DNA of 64,000 nt from Streptomyces althioticus (GCA_014649355.1 BMSW01000001.1:558001-622000), one strand, 5' to 3'; positions 9,032 to 17,337 are shown, counted from the first letter of the stretch. Notes: a model not told the origin generated them from the sequence alone. Translations and numbers: made by a program.

Positions 9032-10621
9032 ATGCACACACGGCGCACCCCCCGCAGGACCCGTACCGCAGCAGCCCTGTTCACCGCAGCCGCGCTGTTG
9101 TCGGCGGGCTGCTCCTCCGGCACCTCGACGAACACGACGGCCAGTTCACCGGTGGCGGGAGCGGCCGCCGCCCTCGCCCCACTGCCCGGCTCGACCCCGG
9201 CGGCCCTCGCCGAGTACTACGCACAGGAACCGGCGTGGCGCGACTGCGGCGTCCCCGGGTTCCAGTGCGCCACGGTCAAGGCGCCGCTCGACTACGCCGA
9301 ACCGTCCGCAGGGGACGTCCGCCTCGCCGTCGCCCGCAAGAAGGCCACCGGCCCCGGCAAGCGGCTGGGCTCCCTGCTGGTCAATCCGGGCGGACCCGGC
9401 GGCTCGGCGGTCGACTACCTCCAGATGTACGCGGGCATCGGCTACCCCGAGGAGGTGCGCGCCCGCTACGACATGGTGGCCGTCGACCCGCGCGGCGTCG
9501 CCCGCAGCGAACCCGTCGAGTGCCTGGACGGACGCGCGATGGACGCGTACACCCGCACGGACACCACGCCTGACGACGAGAAGGAGACCGAGACGCTCGT
9601 CTCGGCGTACCGGACGTTCGCCGAGGGGTGCGGGGCGAAGGTGCCGAAGCTGCTGCGCCATGTGTCGACCGTCGAGGCGGCCCGGGACATGGACGTCGTG
9701 CGGGCGGTGCTGGGCGACGAGAAGCTGAGTTACGTCGGCGCGTCGTACGGCACGCTGCTGGGCGCGACGTACGCGGGGCTGTTCCCGGAGCGGACGGGAC
9801 GGCTGGTGCTGGACGGCGCGATGGACCCGTCGTTGAGCGCGCGCCGCCTCAACCTGGAGCAGACGGAGGGCTTCGCCACGGCGTTCACGGCGTTCGCGAA
9901 GGACTGCGTGCGGCGCAGCGACTGTCCCCTGGGCGGCAAGGGCACGAGCCCGGAGAAGGTCGGCGAGAACCTGAAGGCGTTCTTCGAGAAGCTCGACGCC
10001 CGCCCGCTGCCGGCCGGGGACGCCGACGGCCGCGAGCTGACCGAGTCGCTGGCGACGATGGGCGTGATCGCCGCGATGTACGACGAGGCGGCCTGGCAGC
10101 GGCTGCGCGAGGCGCTGACGTCGGCGATGAAGGAGAACGACGGCGCCGGGCTGCTGGTCCTCTCCGACAGCTACTACGAGCGGGACGCGGGCGGGGCGTA
10201 CTCCAACCTGATGTCCGCCAACGCCGCCGTCAACTGCCTCGACCTGCCGCCCGCCTTCGAGACCCCGGAGCAGGTGCGGGAGGCGCTCCCCGACTTCGAG
10301 AAGGCGTCCCCGGTGTTCGGCGAGGGCCTCGCCTGGGCCGCGCTGAACTGCGCGTACTGGCCGGTGCGGGCCACGGGTGAGGCGCAGCGCATCGAGGCGA
10401 AGGGCGCGGCGCCGATCGTGGTCGTCGGCACCACCCGGGACCCGGCGACCCCGTACCGCTGGGCGGAGGGCCTGGCCGGCCAGCTCTCCTCGGCCCGCCT
10501 CCTCACCTACGACGGCGACGGCCACACCGCGTACGGCCGCGGCAGCTCCTGCGTCGACTCCGCGATCAACACGTACCTGATCGAGGGCACCCCTCCGGCG
10601 GACGGAAAGCGCTGCTCGTAA
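9032..10621 (+). CDS. Secreted alpha/beta-hydrolase lipoprotein, tripeptidyl aminopeptidase type
   Basis: The 529-residue product has a basic N-terminus, a hydrophobic core and lipobox LLSAGC, so it should be lipid-anchored outside the cell membrane. The hydrolase body shows the oxyanion region NPGGPGGSA, the nucleophile elbow GASYGT, and a C-terminal region with TTRDPATPYRWA and GDGHTAYGRGSSCV, which supply the likely acid and histidine. This architecture is that of Streptomyces tripeptidyl aminopeptidases (Tap/SlpD/SlpE group), which remove N-terminal tripeptides. Two cysteine pairs (CGV...CATV, CVRRSDC) suggest disulfides. It is followed by a strong hairpin terminator, so it is probably monocistronic. 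Natural substrate unknown. Confidence 0.9.
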   Translation: MHTRRTPRRTRTAAALFTAAALLSAGCSSGTSTNTTASSPVAGAAAALAPLPGSTPAALAEYYAQEPAWRDCGVPGFQCATVKAPLDYAEPSAGDVRLAVARKKATGPGKRLGSLLVNPGGPGGSAVDYLQMYAGIGYPEEVRARYDMVAVDPRGVARSEPVECLDGRAMDAYTRTDTTPDDEKETETLVSAYRTFAEGCGAKVPKLLRHVSTVEAARDMDVVRAVLGDEKLSYVGASYGTLLGATYAGLFPERTGRLVLDGAMDPSLSARRLNLEQTEGFATAFTAFAKDCVRRSDCPLGGKGTSPEKVGENLKAFFEKLDARPLPAGDADGRELTESLATMGVIAAMYDEAAWQRLREALTSAMKENDGAGLLVLSDSYYERDAGGAYSNLMSANAAVNCLDLPPAFETPEQVREALPDFEKASPVFGEGLAWAALNCAYWPVRATGEAQRIEAKGAAPIVVVGTTRDPATPYRWAEGLAGQLSSARLLTYDGDGHTAYGRGSSCVDSAINTYLIEGTPPADGKRCS

Positions 10622-10633
10622 CCGGTGCGGCCA

Positions 10634-10669
10634 CCCCCGGAGGCGACGGCCCCGCCCCGCCTCCGGGGG
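10634..10669 (+). terminator. Terminator after secreted peptidase gene
   Basis: CCCCCGGAGGCG (10634-10645) pairs perfectly with CGCCTCCGGGGG (10658-10669) around a 12-nt loop, 12 bases after the stop codon. Confidence 0.85.
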
Positions 10670-10740
10670 CGGTACGAAGCACCCCCGGAAACTGTGTAGA
10701 CTTACCGACGTCGCTGATCGCACCATGGTGCACACGGCGC

Positions 10741-10814
10741 GCCGCCTTAGCTCAGATGGCCAGAGCAACGCACTCGTAATGCGTAGGTCTCGGGTTCGAA
10801 TCCCGAAGGCGGCT
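10741..10814 (+). tRNA. tRNA-Thr, anticodon CGU
   Basis: The acceptor stem GCCGCCT (10741-10747) pairs with AGGCGGC (10807-10813), with discriminator T10814. The anticodon stem ACGCA/TGCGT (10768-10772, 10780-10784) encloses CTCGTAA with anticodon CGT at 10775-10777, which reads ACG. The T-loop is GTTCGAATC within CGGGTTCGAATCCCG. No CCA is encoded. The accessory region (lasso locus, decayed kinases) begins right after this tRNA. Confidence 0.97.
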
Positions 10815-10821
10815 CTTCTTC

Positions 10822-10854
10822 AAGCCCCGCACAGACAGTGTCTGAGCGGGGCTT
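10822..10854 (+). terminator. Terminator after tRNA-Thr
   Basis: AAGCCCCGC (10822-10830) pairs with GCGGGGCTT (10846-10854), with an inner CAGAC/GTCTG pairing. A T-rich stretch (TCTTCGTT) follows. It could also serve the converging LuxR gene. Confidence 0.85.
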
Positions 10855-10870
10855 CTTCGTTCCGGTGCGT

Positions 10871-11572
10871 TCACGCGCTGTTCCGGACCAGTTCCCCGGC
10901 GGGCTCGCCGAAGCCCGCGTCCCGGGCCATCACCACCGCCGTCGCCCGGTCGTGCACCTCGAGCTTGGTGAAGATGCGCGAGACGTAGTTGCGCACGGTC
11001 TTCTCGGCCAGGAAGAGCCGGCGGGCGATCTGCCGGTTCCCCATGCCGCCGGCCAGGAGCTCCAGTATCTCCAGCTCGCGGCTGGTCAGCCCCGGGAACC
11101 CGACGCTGTCGTTCAGGCCCTGCATCGCGGAGAAGTAGCGGCTCATGCGGGCCGCGACGCTGGGGCAGAAGGCGGCGCCGCCCCGGGCGACGACCTTCAG
11201 GGAGCGGAGCAGTTCGTCGGCCGAACCGAGGCGCGAGAGGTAGCCGTTGACGCCCGCCCGGAGGGCCGAGACGATCATCTGGTCGTCGTCGTTCTGCGCC
11301 ACCACGATCGTGTGCGGCCGGGACGCCTCGTCGGGGAAGGCGGAGGCGATGTGCCGGACGCGTGCGGAGACGGTTCTGCTGGAGCACGGTTCGCTGAGGA
11401 CGACCACGTCGGGGTGGAGGGCGGTGCCGGCCAGGTCCGACAGACATCGGAGGTCGTCCGAGTCGTCCGTGGCACGGCCGACGAGAGCGCACTCCTTATC
11501 CTGATCGACAATCGCTTCCAGCCCGGCGAGGGACACCGGGTTGTCGCTGACCACGAACAGGTTGACGGTCAT
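10871..11572 (-). CDS. Atypical NarL/LuxR-family response regulator
   Basis: The product has 233 residues from ATG 11572; I prefer this to an ATG nine bases upstream because GGGGGA then lies at proper ribosome-site distance. A receiver-like domain fills about 1-125 and a LuxR HTH about 155-215 (LTSRELEILELLAGGMGNRQIARRLFLAEKTVRNYVSRIF region). The receiver is degenerate. The phospho-acceptor Asp is replaced by Ser60 (DVVVLSEP), the acidic pair is reduced to SD (9-10), and the conserved Lys is Arg (GYLSRLG). It therefore probably does not work by phosphorylation and may sense a ligand or act constitutively. It faces away from the lasso-peptide genes, and a role as their pathway regulator is an inference from position. 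Confidence 0.85.
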   Translation of the reverse strand: MTVNLFVVSDNPVSLAGLEAIVDQDKECALVGRATDDSDDLRCLSDLAGTALHPDVVVLSEPCSSRTVSARVRHIASAFPDEASRPHTIVVAQNDDDQMIVSALRAGVNGYLSRLGSADELLRSLKVVARGGAAFCPSVAARMSRYFSAMQGLNDSVGFPGLTSRELEILELLAGGMGNRQIARRLFLAEKTVRNYVSRIFTKLEVHDRATAVVMARDAGFGEPAGELVRNSA

Positions 11573-12052
11573 CTCGTACATCCCCCAGAAATGCGTCGGC
11601 GTGGTGCGGACGGCGCCGGACGGTCCCCCGGGGGCACACGCGACGAAGGGCCGGTCCGTGTGCGACCGACTCCGGGCGTGATGCAGTCAGTTGTGGCGTG
11701 CGGTGGCCCCCGTGGCCATGACCTGTCGGCGCAGGCATGGTGTGCGTCGGAGCGCGCAGGGCGCTCGTGATGCCGAGTATGTGGACGCGTGCGGAGAGAA
11801 CGCAAGGTCCCCCATGCCCCCGCACCGTCCGAGGGGTGAGTATCGGCCGGACCCCGCCGAACCACCGCGTTCCCGGCGTCGGCGGTGGTGGGGGCGGCTC
11901 CGGGCGCGCGCCCCGCAGGACCGCACGCCCGGGTGGGCCGCGGTGCGGGGCGGACGACACTGGCCGAAACGGTCACCGCGCGGCGCGACACGCGGACGCC
12001 CGGCCCTGCGCCCGTTGGACGGGCCGTGGAGCGAGCGCCTACGTTCGACGGC
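11573..12052. other. Divergent intergenic region between regulator and histidine kinase genes
   Basis: These 480 bases separate the divergent LuxR-type and kinase genes. I see no convincing coding sequence: possible frames are Gly/Arg-rich and lack codon bias. It must hold both promoters. No clean -35/-10 pair stands out to me. Confidence 0.5.
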
Positions 12053-13192
12053 ATGGGTGAGGGGTCCCGGAGGCGTGCGATCGTGCTGGACGGGGCTGCG
12101 GCCTGCGTGTTCACGCTCCTGCCGCAGGTGTCGCTGCTGCGGCCGGCCGTCGACGGCGGGACGGGCGGCGGCGTCCTGTGGCTGCTGTCCCTGGGCGCCG
12201 GACTCCCGCTCGTCGTACGGCGGTTGTGGCCCGTCCCGGTCTTCGTCCTCGTCCTGGCCGCCGCCTGCGGGGCGCTGGCCGCGGGCCTCGGACCGGCCGC
12301 GTTCCTGGCCGCCGCCTACGCCGTCTACACGGTGGCCACCACCCGGCGGCGCGACCCCGGGGTGTCGGCCGTCGCCGTCGCCGGGCTGTGCGCGGCGGTC
12401 GCGGCCCTGCTCACGCTGTCGGGCGGGCAGTCCTACCAGGGCGGCAGCACCGCCGTGCAGGCCGTGTTCGGCCTCCTCGTGCTCGGCGCGACCTGGGCGG
12501 CCGGCTCGGCGGTCAGGGAGCGCAGACGCAGTACCCGACGTGCCATCGAGCACGCCGCCGAGCAGGCGAAGACCGAGGAGCGCCTGCGTATCGCCCGCGA
12601 CCTGCACGACGTCGTCACCCACAGCGTGGGACTCATCGCCGTCAAGGCCGGCATCGCCAACCACGTCGTGGCCACCCGTCCCGAAGAGGCGAAGGAGGCT
12701 CTGGCGGTCATCGAGGACGTCAGCCGCCGGGCGCTGCGCGACATGCGCGCCACCCTGACCGTGCTGCGCGGTGAGGACCGGAGCGACGCCGGGGACCTGC
12801 GGCCCGCCCGCGGCCTGGCGGACCTGCCCGCGCTGCTCGGGACCGCCGAGGCGGCGGGCGTCCGTGTCGAACTGCGCACCCGCTACGACCAGGAGCCGCC
12901 CGAGGGTGTCGCGCTGGCGGCGTTCCGCATCGTCCAGGAGGCCCTCACCAACGTGGTCAAGCACGCCGCGCCGACCGGCTGCCGGGTGGACGTCACGGCG
13001 CGGGAGGGCGTGCTGACGGTGGAGGTGACCGACGACGGCCCCGCCCCCGGACGCCGGACCACGGTGCCCGGCGGCGGCATGGGGCTGGTCGGCATGAAGG
13101 AGCGGACCGCCGCGCACGGCGGCACCCTCAGGGCCGGCCCCCGGCCCGGCGGCGGCTTCCGGGTGACGGCCACCCTGCCGTTCCAGGTCTGA
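12053..13192 (+). CDS. Membrane histidine kinase (HisKA_3 type)
   Basis: From ATG 12053 (ribosome site weak; a GTG about 27 bases upstream is possible) the product has 379 residues. Five or six membrane helices span about residues 10-155. The dimerisation/phosphorylation helix contains RIARDLHDVVTHSVG with the phospho-acceptor His near 185. The ATPase domain shows the N-box EALTNVVKHA and G-box DDGPAPG...GGGMGLVGMKERTAAHGG. This is the NarX/LiaS-like class that normally pairs with a NarL-type response regulator. No partner is adjacent. The best candidate is the canonical regulator at 22221-22898, on the far side of the lasso-peptide genes. It is followed after 118 bases by an ABC transporter, possibly its regulatory target. 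Confidence 0.9.
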   Translation: MGEGSRRRAIVLDGAAACVFTLLPQVSLLRPAVDGGTGGGVLWLLSLGAGLPLVVRRLWPVPVFVLVLAAACGALAAGLGPAAFLAAAYAVYTVATTRRRDPGVSAVAVAGLCAAVAALLTLSGGQSYQGGSTAVQAVFGLLVLGATWAAGSAVRERRRSTRRAIEHAAEQAKTEERLRIARDLHDVVTHSVGLIAVKAGIANHVVATRPEEAKEALAVIEDVSRRALRDMRATLTVLRGEDRSDAGDLRPARGLADLPALLGTAEAAGVRVELRTRYDQEPPEGVALAAFRIVQEALTNVVKHAAPTGCRVDVTAREGVLTVEVTDDGPAPGRRTTVPGGGMGLVGMKERTAAHGGTLRAGPRPGGGFRVTATLPFQV

Positions 13193-13310
13193 CAGCCCGA
13201 CGGCCACCGACTCATCCTCGGGTATGAGGAGCGCCCGCGCGGCACCGCGCCGGGTTCCCGACCGCGGACCGATGCGGTCGCGGGGTGCCCGCCGCGAGAC
13301 TCGACGTGTG

Positions 13311-14213
13311 ATGCTTGCCGAGAGACTGACCAAGCGGTACGGGCCCGCCACCGTCGTCGACGACCTGTCCTTCACGGTGCGACCAGGGGTCGTCACCGGC
13401 TTCCTCGGGCCCAACGGCGCCGGGAAGTCCACGACGATGCGGATGATGCTCGGCCTGACCCGCCCCGACAGCGGCACGGCCACCGTCGGTGTACGCCCCT
13501 ACCGCGACCTGACCTACCCGCTCCGGCACGTCGGCGCGCTCCTGGAGACGTCGGCCCCGCACCGTGGCATGACCGCCGTCGGCCATCTGTCGTGGCTGGC
13601 GCGCAGCAACCGCATCCCCCGCCGGCGGGTGGACGAGGTGCTCGACGCGGTCGGTCTGACGGGAGCCGCCCGTCAGCGGGTCGGCACCTTCTCCCTGGGC
13701 ATGGGACAGCGTCTCGGCCTGGCGGCGGCCCTCCTCGGCGACCCCCCGGTCCTGGTGCTCGACGAGCCGGTCAACGGGCTCGACGCCGAGGGCATCCGGT
13801 GGCTGCGCGAACTGCTGCGCGCCAAGGCCGCCGAGGGCCGAACCGTCCTCGTCTCCAGCCATCTGATGGCGGAGATGGCGCAGGTCGCCGACGAGCTGAT
13901 CGTGATCAGCCGGGGCCGCCTCCTCGCCGAGACCAGTGTGTCGGAGTTCATCGGACGCCATGGCCGGACGTTCGTACGGGTCAGGACCCCCGAACCGCTG
14001 CGGGCCGCGCAGGAGTTCCAGGCACAGGGCGCCGCCTCGGTGCGGCGGGCCGCGGACGGCGGCCTGGAGGTGGACGGCCTGCCGGCGGGCGAGGTGAACC
14101 GCATCGCCGCGGCGGCCGGCGTCCCGGTCGAGGAACTGAGCACCCACACCGGCTCGCTGGAGGAGACCTTCCTCAAGCTCGTCGACGACGGAGGAGATCC
14201 CACGCATGTCTGA
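13311..14213 (+). CDS. ABC transporter ATP-binding subunit (first transporter)
   Basis: This 300-residue ATPase starts at ATG 13311 (GTG 13308 is equally possible; the ribosome site is poor). It has Walker A GPNGAGKST, signature SLGMGQRLGLA, Walker B VLVLDEPVNGLD and the H-loop SSHLM. The C-terminal extension ends in SLEETFLKL, which is usual for ABC-2 drug or antimicrobial-peptide exporters. Its stop overlaps the start of the permease gene by 8 bases, indicating translational coupling. Lying between the kinase and the lasso-peptide precursor, it may give self-immunity or respond to envelope stress. This is inferred from context only. Confidence 0.9.
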   Translation: MLAERLTKRYGPATVVDDLSFTVRPGVVTGFLGPNGAGKSTTMRMMLGLTRPDSGTATVGVRPYRDLTYPLRHVGALLETSAPHRGMTAVGHLSWLARSNRIPRRRVDEVLDAVGLTGAARQRVGTFSLGMGQRLGLAAALLGDPPVLVLDEPVNGLDAEGIRWLRELLRAKAAEGRTVLVSSHLMAEMAQVADELIVISRGRLLAETSVSEFIGRHGRTFVRVRTPEPLRAAQEFQAQGAASVRRAADGGLEVDGLPAGEVNRIAAAAGVPVEELSTHTGSLEETFLKLVDDGGDPTHV

Positions 14214-14958
14214 GACGCTCGCGGCCGCTCGGGCGGAGTTCACCAAGATGCGGGCGATGCGCGCCACGTCCGTCGCGCTGCTGCTGTTCGTCGCCGTCAG
14301 CGTGTTCATCGCCGCGCTGGGCGGCTGGTCCGCCAAGGGCGCGATCGAGTCCGACAACCCCGGGCTGCGCTCCGACTTCACGCCCGAGCAGGCCGGCCTG
14401 GACGGCATCCTCTACGGCCAGCTCGCCCTGATCGTGTTCGGGGTGCTGATGATGTCCGGCGAGTACACGTCGGGCATGATGCGGGTCTCGCTGCTCGCGG
14501 TGCCCCGGCGCGGCCGGCTCTACCTGGCCAAGACGGCCGTCACCGCCGCCGCGGCCCTGGCCGTCGCCCTCCCGGTCACGGTCGTGTCGTACCTGGTCAC
14601 CCAACTCGCCCTGGGCCCTCACGGGTCCACGCTCGACGCGGACGGCGTCCCGCGCGCCCTGGCCGGCGGGGTCGTCTACCTCACCCTCATGAGCCTGCTC
14701 GCCGTCGGGGTGGCGGCCGCCGCCCGCAGTGCCGTCCTCCCGCTGGCCGTGCTGCTGCCTCTGGTGCTGGTCGGCTCGCAGATCCTGTCCGTCATCGGGG
14801 CGACCAAGGAGGTGGCCCGCTGGTTCCCCGACCGGGCCGGCGCCCAGATGCTCACCGTCGACTCCGGTGACGCCGTCACCGGCCTCGTCGTGCTGCTCGC
14901 GTGGACCGCGGCCGCGCTGACGGCCGGCTGGGTGCGGCATCGCTCGTGGGACGGGTGA
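14206..14958 (+). CDS. ABC-2 type permease (first transporter)
   Basis: The 250-residue membrane protein overlaps the preceding ATPase gene by 8 bases and forms its channel partner. About six hydrophobic segments are visible, the first at residues 21-42 (ATSVALLLFVAVSVFIAALG) and others near 60-80, 105-130, 145-180 and 225-242. A GEYTSGMMRVSLLAVPRRG loop matches the EYRxGT-like motif of ABC-2 permeases in the bacitracin/lantibiotic-immunity group, as I recall. It ends 116 bases before the lasso-peptide precursor gene. Confidence 0.88.
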   Translation: MSETLAAARAEFTKMRAMRATSVALLLFVAVSVFIAALGGWSAKGAIESDNPGLRSDFTPEQAGLDGILYGQLALIVFGVLMMSGEYTSGMMRVSLLAVPRRGRLYLAKTAVTAAAALAVALPVTVVSYLVTQLALGPHGSTLDADGVPRALAGGVVYLTLMSLLAVGVAAAARSAVLPLAVLLPLVLVGSQILSVIGATKEVARWFPDRAGAQMLTVDSGDAVTGLVVLLAWTAAALTAGWVRHRSWDG

Positions 14959-14974
14959 CGGGACGGGCCTGAGT

Positions 14975-15014
14975 CATGTGCCCCATGCACGTGGGACATG
15001 GTCCCTCGTAGGTT
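14975..15014 (+). promoter_or_regulatory. Candidate promoter/operator of the lasso precursor gene
   Basis: GGGACATGGTCCC (14993-15005) is a perfect dyad around ATG. It is nested in a larger dyad whose outer arms are CATGT (14975-14979) and ACATG (14996-15000). A -10-like TAGGTT (15009-15014) lies just downstream. No good -35 is visible 17-18 bases upstream of it, which would fit an activator-dependent promoter. The start codon is 61 bases further on. Confidence 0.45.
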
Positions 15015-15074
15015 CCCGGACAGGTCACGGAGCCGAAAAGGTCGGCCCGGGCCGTTCGACCCACGGGAGGAACC

Positions 15075-15203
15075 ATGACCGCGATCTACGAGCCGCCCGC
15101 CCTGCAGGAGATCGGCGACTTCGACGAGCTCACCAAGTGCCTCGGCATCGGGAGCTGCAACGACTTCGCCGGCTGCGGTTACGCCGTCGTCTGCTTCTGG
15201 TGA
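15075..15203 (+). CDS. Class I lasso peptide precursor, aborycin (RP 71955)-type
   Basis: This 42-codon gene has GGGAGG (15065-15070) just before ATG 15075. The 21-residue leader shows the RRE-binding pattern Y5-x-x-P8-x-L10...G14 and Thr20 at the penultimate position, the usual cleavage signature. The core begins at Cys22: ring segment CLGIGSCND, then tail FAGCGYAVVCFW. Cys1 would form a macrolactam with Asp9, and four cysteines at core positions 1, 7, 13 and 19 allow the C1-C13 and C7-C19 disulfides that define class I. As I recall, siamycin II differs only by Ile for Val at core 17, siamycin I also at core 4, and this exact core is aborycin/RP 71955, an anti-HIV and anti-Gram-positive peptide. 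All processing genes follow downstream on the same strand. Confidence 0.95.
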   Translation: MTAIYEPPALQEIGDFDELTKCLGIGSCNDFAGCGYAVVCFW

Positions 15204-15265
15204 TCGCACCGGTGCCGGTGTGCCCCTCGCGGCACACCGGCACCGCCCGGGGGGAGTGAGGCGAC

Positions 15266-17077
15266 ATGGAATTCACAGTGCTTCCGGACTGTCCCGCCGG
15301 CGCCGCGCTGGCGGACCGGGTGGCGGCACCGAAGCGGATCGACCACGCGTCGGGACGGCCCTGGATCGTGGGGGACTGGGCCGTGGGCGAGGCGACGGTG
15401 ACCGAGGCCGGCATCCGCCGCCTGGCGGTGTTCGGACACACCCGGCCCGACGACGCGGGAACGGTCTCCGCGCTCGGCCGGATGCGCTCGCTGCACGACG
15501 TCGACCGGGTCGCGTCCCGGCTGCCCGGGGTCTTCCACCTCGTGGCCTCCCTGGACGGCGCGGTCCGCCTCCAGGGCTCCGTGGCAGGCGTACGGCAGGT
15601 CTTCACCACCCGGGTCGACGGGGTGACGGTCGCCGCGAGCGCCGTGGACCCGCTGCTGCGCCTCACCGGCGCGGGACTCGACGAGACCCTGCTGGCCGCC
15701 CGGCTGCTGGCCCCCGGCGGGGCGCCCTGGCCGCTCTCGCTGCGCCCGGTCCGCCGCGGCGTGGACGCGCTGCCCACCGGCCACTGGCTGGAGCTCGGCG
15801 CCGACGGACGGGCCCGCAGCGTGCGGTGGTGGGAACTGCCCGAGGCGACCCTCTCGCTGGAGGAGGGCGCCGGGGCCGTCCGCTCCGCGCTCACCGACGC
15901 GCTCGCGACCCGCGTCGCCCCGGACCGCACGATCAGCGCGGACCTCTCCGGCGGACTCGACTCGACCACCCTGTGCTTCCTCGCCGACGCGGCCGGCGCC
16001 GACCTGGTCACCTACCACGTCATGCCGCTCGACGAGGCCAACGAGGACACCGCATGGGCCCGCAAGGCCGCCGCGCATCTGCCGCACGCCCGCCACCACA
16101 TGCTCGCCGCGGACCGCGCCGCCAACCTGTTCGACGTCGGCTACACCGCCGACACCGCCGACGCGGCGCCCGAGGGTCCCTCGACGTGGGCCTCGGGCCT
16201 CGCGCACATCCGGGACCTCGCCGGGCGGGCCACCGCCGAGGGCGCGGCCCTGCACCTGTCCGGGTTCGGCGGGGACGAACTCTTCGGGCGGATGCCCGCC
16301 TGCGCCTGGTCCCTCGCCCGCATCCGTCCGGCCGACGGCCTGCGGCTGGTGAACCGCTACCGGCTGGCCAACCGCTGGCCGTGGCGCAGCACCCTGCGGC
16401 AGCTCGCGGACCGTTCGACGTTCGCGCAGAACCTGATTGAGGTCGCCGGGCGGATCACCGCCCCGCCCCCGCCGGTCAACGAGCCTGACTTCGGCTGGGT
16501 GTTCGCGCCGCGCATGCCCGCCTGGGCCACCCCGGACGCGGTGGCCACCGTGCGGGACCTGCTGACCACGGCAGCCGAACGGACCCCGGAACCGCTGGAC
16601 GCCGACCGGGCCCGGCACCAGGCTCTGTCCTCCGTCGTGTTCGAGGGGAACACCGTCCGGCAGGTCAACACCGCCGTCGCCGGCACCGGGCTGGTCTGGG
16701 AGGCGCCGTTCCTCGACGACCGGGTTCTCGAGGCGGCCTTCGCCACCCGGATCGACGAGCGGCTGGCCGCCGGACGGTTCAAGCCGCTGCTGACCACCGC
16801 CGTGCGGGGTCTCGTGCCCGACGACTTCCTCGCCCGCCGCGACAAGGGCGAGTTCAGCGCCGAGACGTTCCGGGGCATCGAACGCAACCGGGACCGGATC
16901 CTGGATCTCTGCGAGGACTCGCTCCTGGCCCGGCTCGGCCTCGTCGACCCGGTCGCCTTCCGGTCCGCGGTGCTCAACCCCGGGCCGATGTCCCATCACC
17001 TCCAGCCGATCCAGACCACGGTGGCGTGCGAGAGCTGGCTGCGGGCGCACCCCCAGGACTCCGGAGAGAACCGATGA
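15266..17077 (+). CDS. Lasso peptide macrolactam synthetase (C protein, asparagine-synthetase-like)
   Basis: The 603-residue enzyme should adenylate the Asp9 side chain and close the ring onto the Cys1 amine. The N-terminal third resembles the class II glutaminase fold of asparagine synthetases but begins MEFTVL, with no catalytic Cys2. The synthetase part has the ATP-pyrophosphatase loop SADLSGGLDSTTL near residues 224-236, and the later GFGGDELFGRMP and ARRDKGEFSAE motifs. ATG 15266 is preceded by GGGGGAG at good distance. Its stop codon overlaps the start of the RRE gene (ATGA), coupling the two. This is the standard C component of lasso clusters, and its match to an adjacent siamycin-type precursor makes the assignment firm. 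Confidence 0.93.
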   Translation: MEFTVLPDCPAGAALADRVAAPKRIDHASGRPWIVGDWAVGEATVTEAGIRRLAVFGHTRPDDAGTVSALGRMRSLHDVDRVASRLPGVFHLVASLDGAVRLQGSVAGVRQVFTTRVDGVTVAASAVDPLLRLTGAGLDETLLAARLLAPGGAPWPLSLRPVRRGVDALPTGHWLELGADGRARSVRWWELPEATLSLEEGAGAVRSALTDALATRVAPDRTISADLSGGLDSTTLCFLADAAGADLVTYHVMPLDEANEDTAWARKAAAHLPHARHHMLAADRAANLFDVGYTADTADAAPEGPSTWASGLAHIRDLAGRATAEGAALHLSGFGGDELFGRMPACAWSLARIRPADGLRLVNRYRLANRWPWRSTLRQLADRSTFAQNLIEVAGRITAPPPPVNEPDFGWVFAPRMPAWATPDAVATVRDLLTTAAERTPEPLDADRARHQALSSVVFEGNTVRQVNTAVAGTGLVWEAPFLDDRVLEAAFATRIDERLAAGRFKPLLTTAVRGLVPDDFLARRDKGEFSAETFRGIERNRDRILDLCEDSLLARLGLVDPVAFRSAVLNPGPMSHHLQPIQTTVACESWLRAHPQDSGENR

Positions 17078-17337
17078 AACTGAGCCTTGCCCGCGACGTC
17101 ACCCTCACGCCCGTCGATTCCGGGGCGGTCCTGCTCGACGGCCGCCGCGGCCGCTACTACCAGCTGAACGCCTCCGGCTCCGCGATCCTGCACAAGTTGC
17201 TCGACGGCGACACGCCCGCCGCGGCCGCCGCGAGCCTGTCGGAGTCCGCCCCCGTCAGCGAGGAGCGGGTGCACCAGGACGTGCTGGCCCTGGTCCGCTC
17301 GCTGAGCGAGGCCGACCTCGTGGAGGTGACGCAGTGA
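17074..17337 (+). CDS. Lasso peptide RiPP recognition element (B1, PqqD family)
   Basis: This 87-residue protein starts at ATG 17074 inside the stop of the C gene; GGAGAG precedes it. It shows the PqqD-like fold pattern: an N-terminal beta hairpin (VTLTPVDSGAVLLDGRRGRYYQLN) followed by helices (SGSAILHKLLDGDTPAAAAA and VHQDVLALVRSLSEADLVE). It should bind the precursor leader, especially Tyr5, Pro8 and Leu10, and hand the peptide to the protease and synthetase. Its stop overlaps the GTG start of the B2 gene, so B1 and B2 are separate proteins here, as in other actinobacterial clusters. Confidence 0.92.
   Translation: MKLSLARDVTLTPVDSGAVLLDGRRGRYYQLNASGSAILHKLLDGDTPAAAAASLSESAPVSEERVHQDVLALVRSLSEADLVEVTQ

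Noticed and set aside
11737..12060. Possible 107-residue gene upstream of the histidine kinase
   Set aside because: Gly/Arg/Pro-rich, no ribosome site and no family resemblance; it overlaps the region expected to hold divergent promoters.
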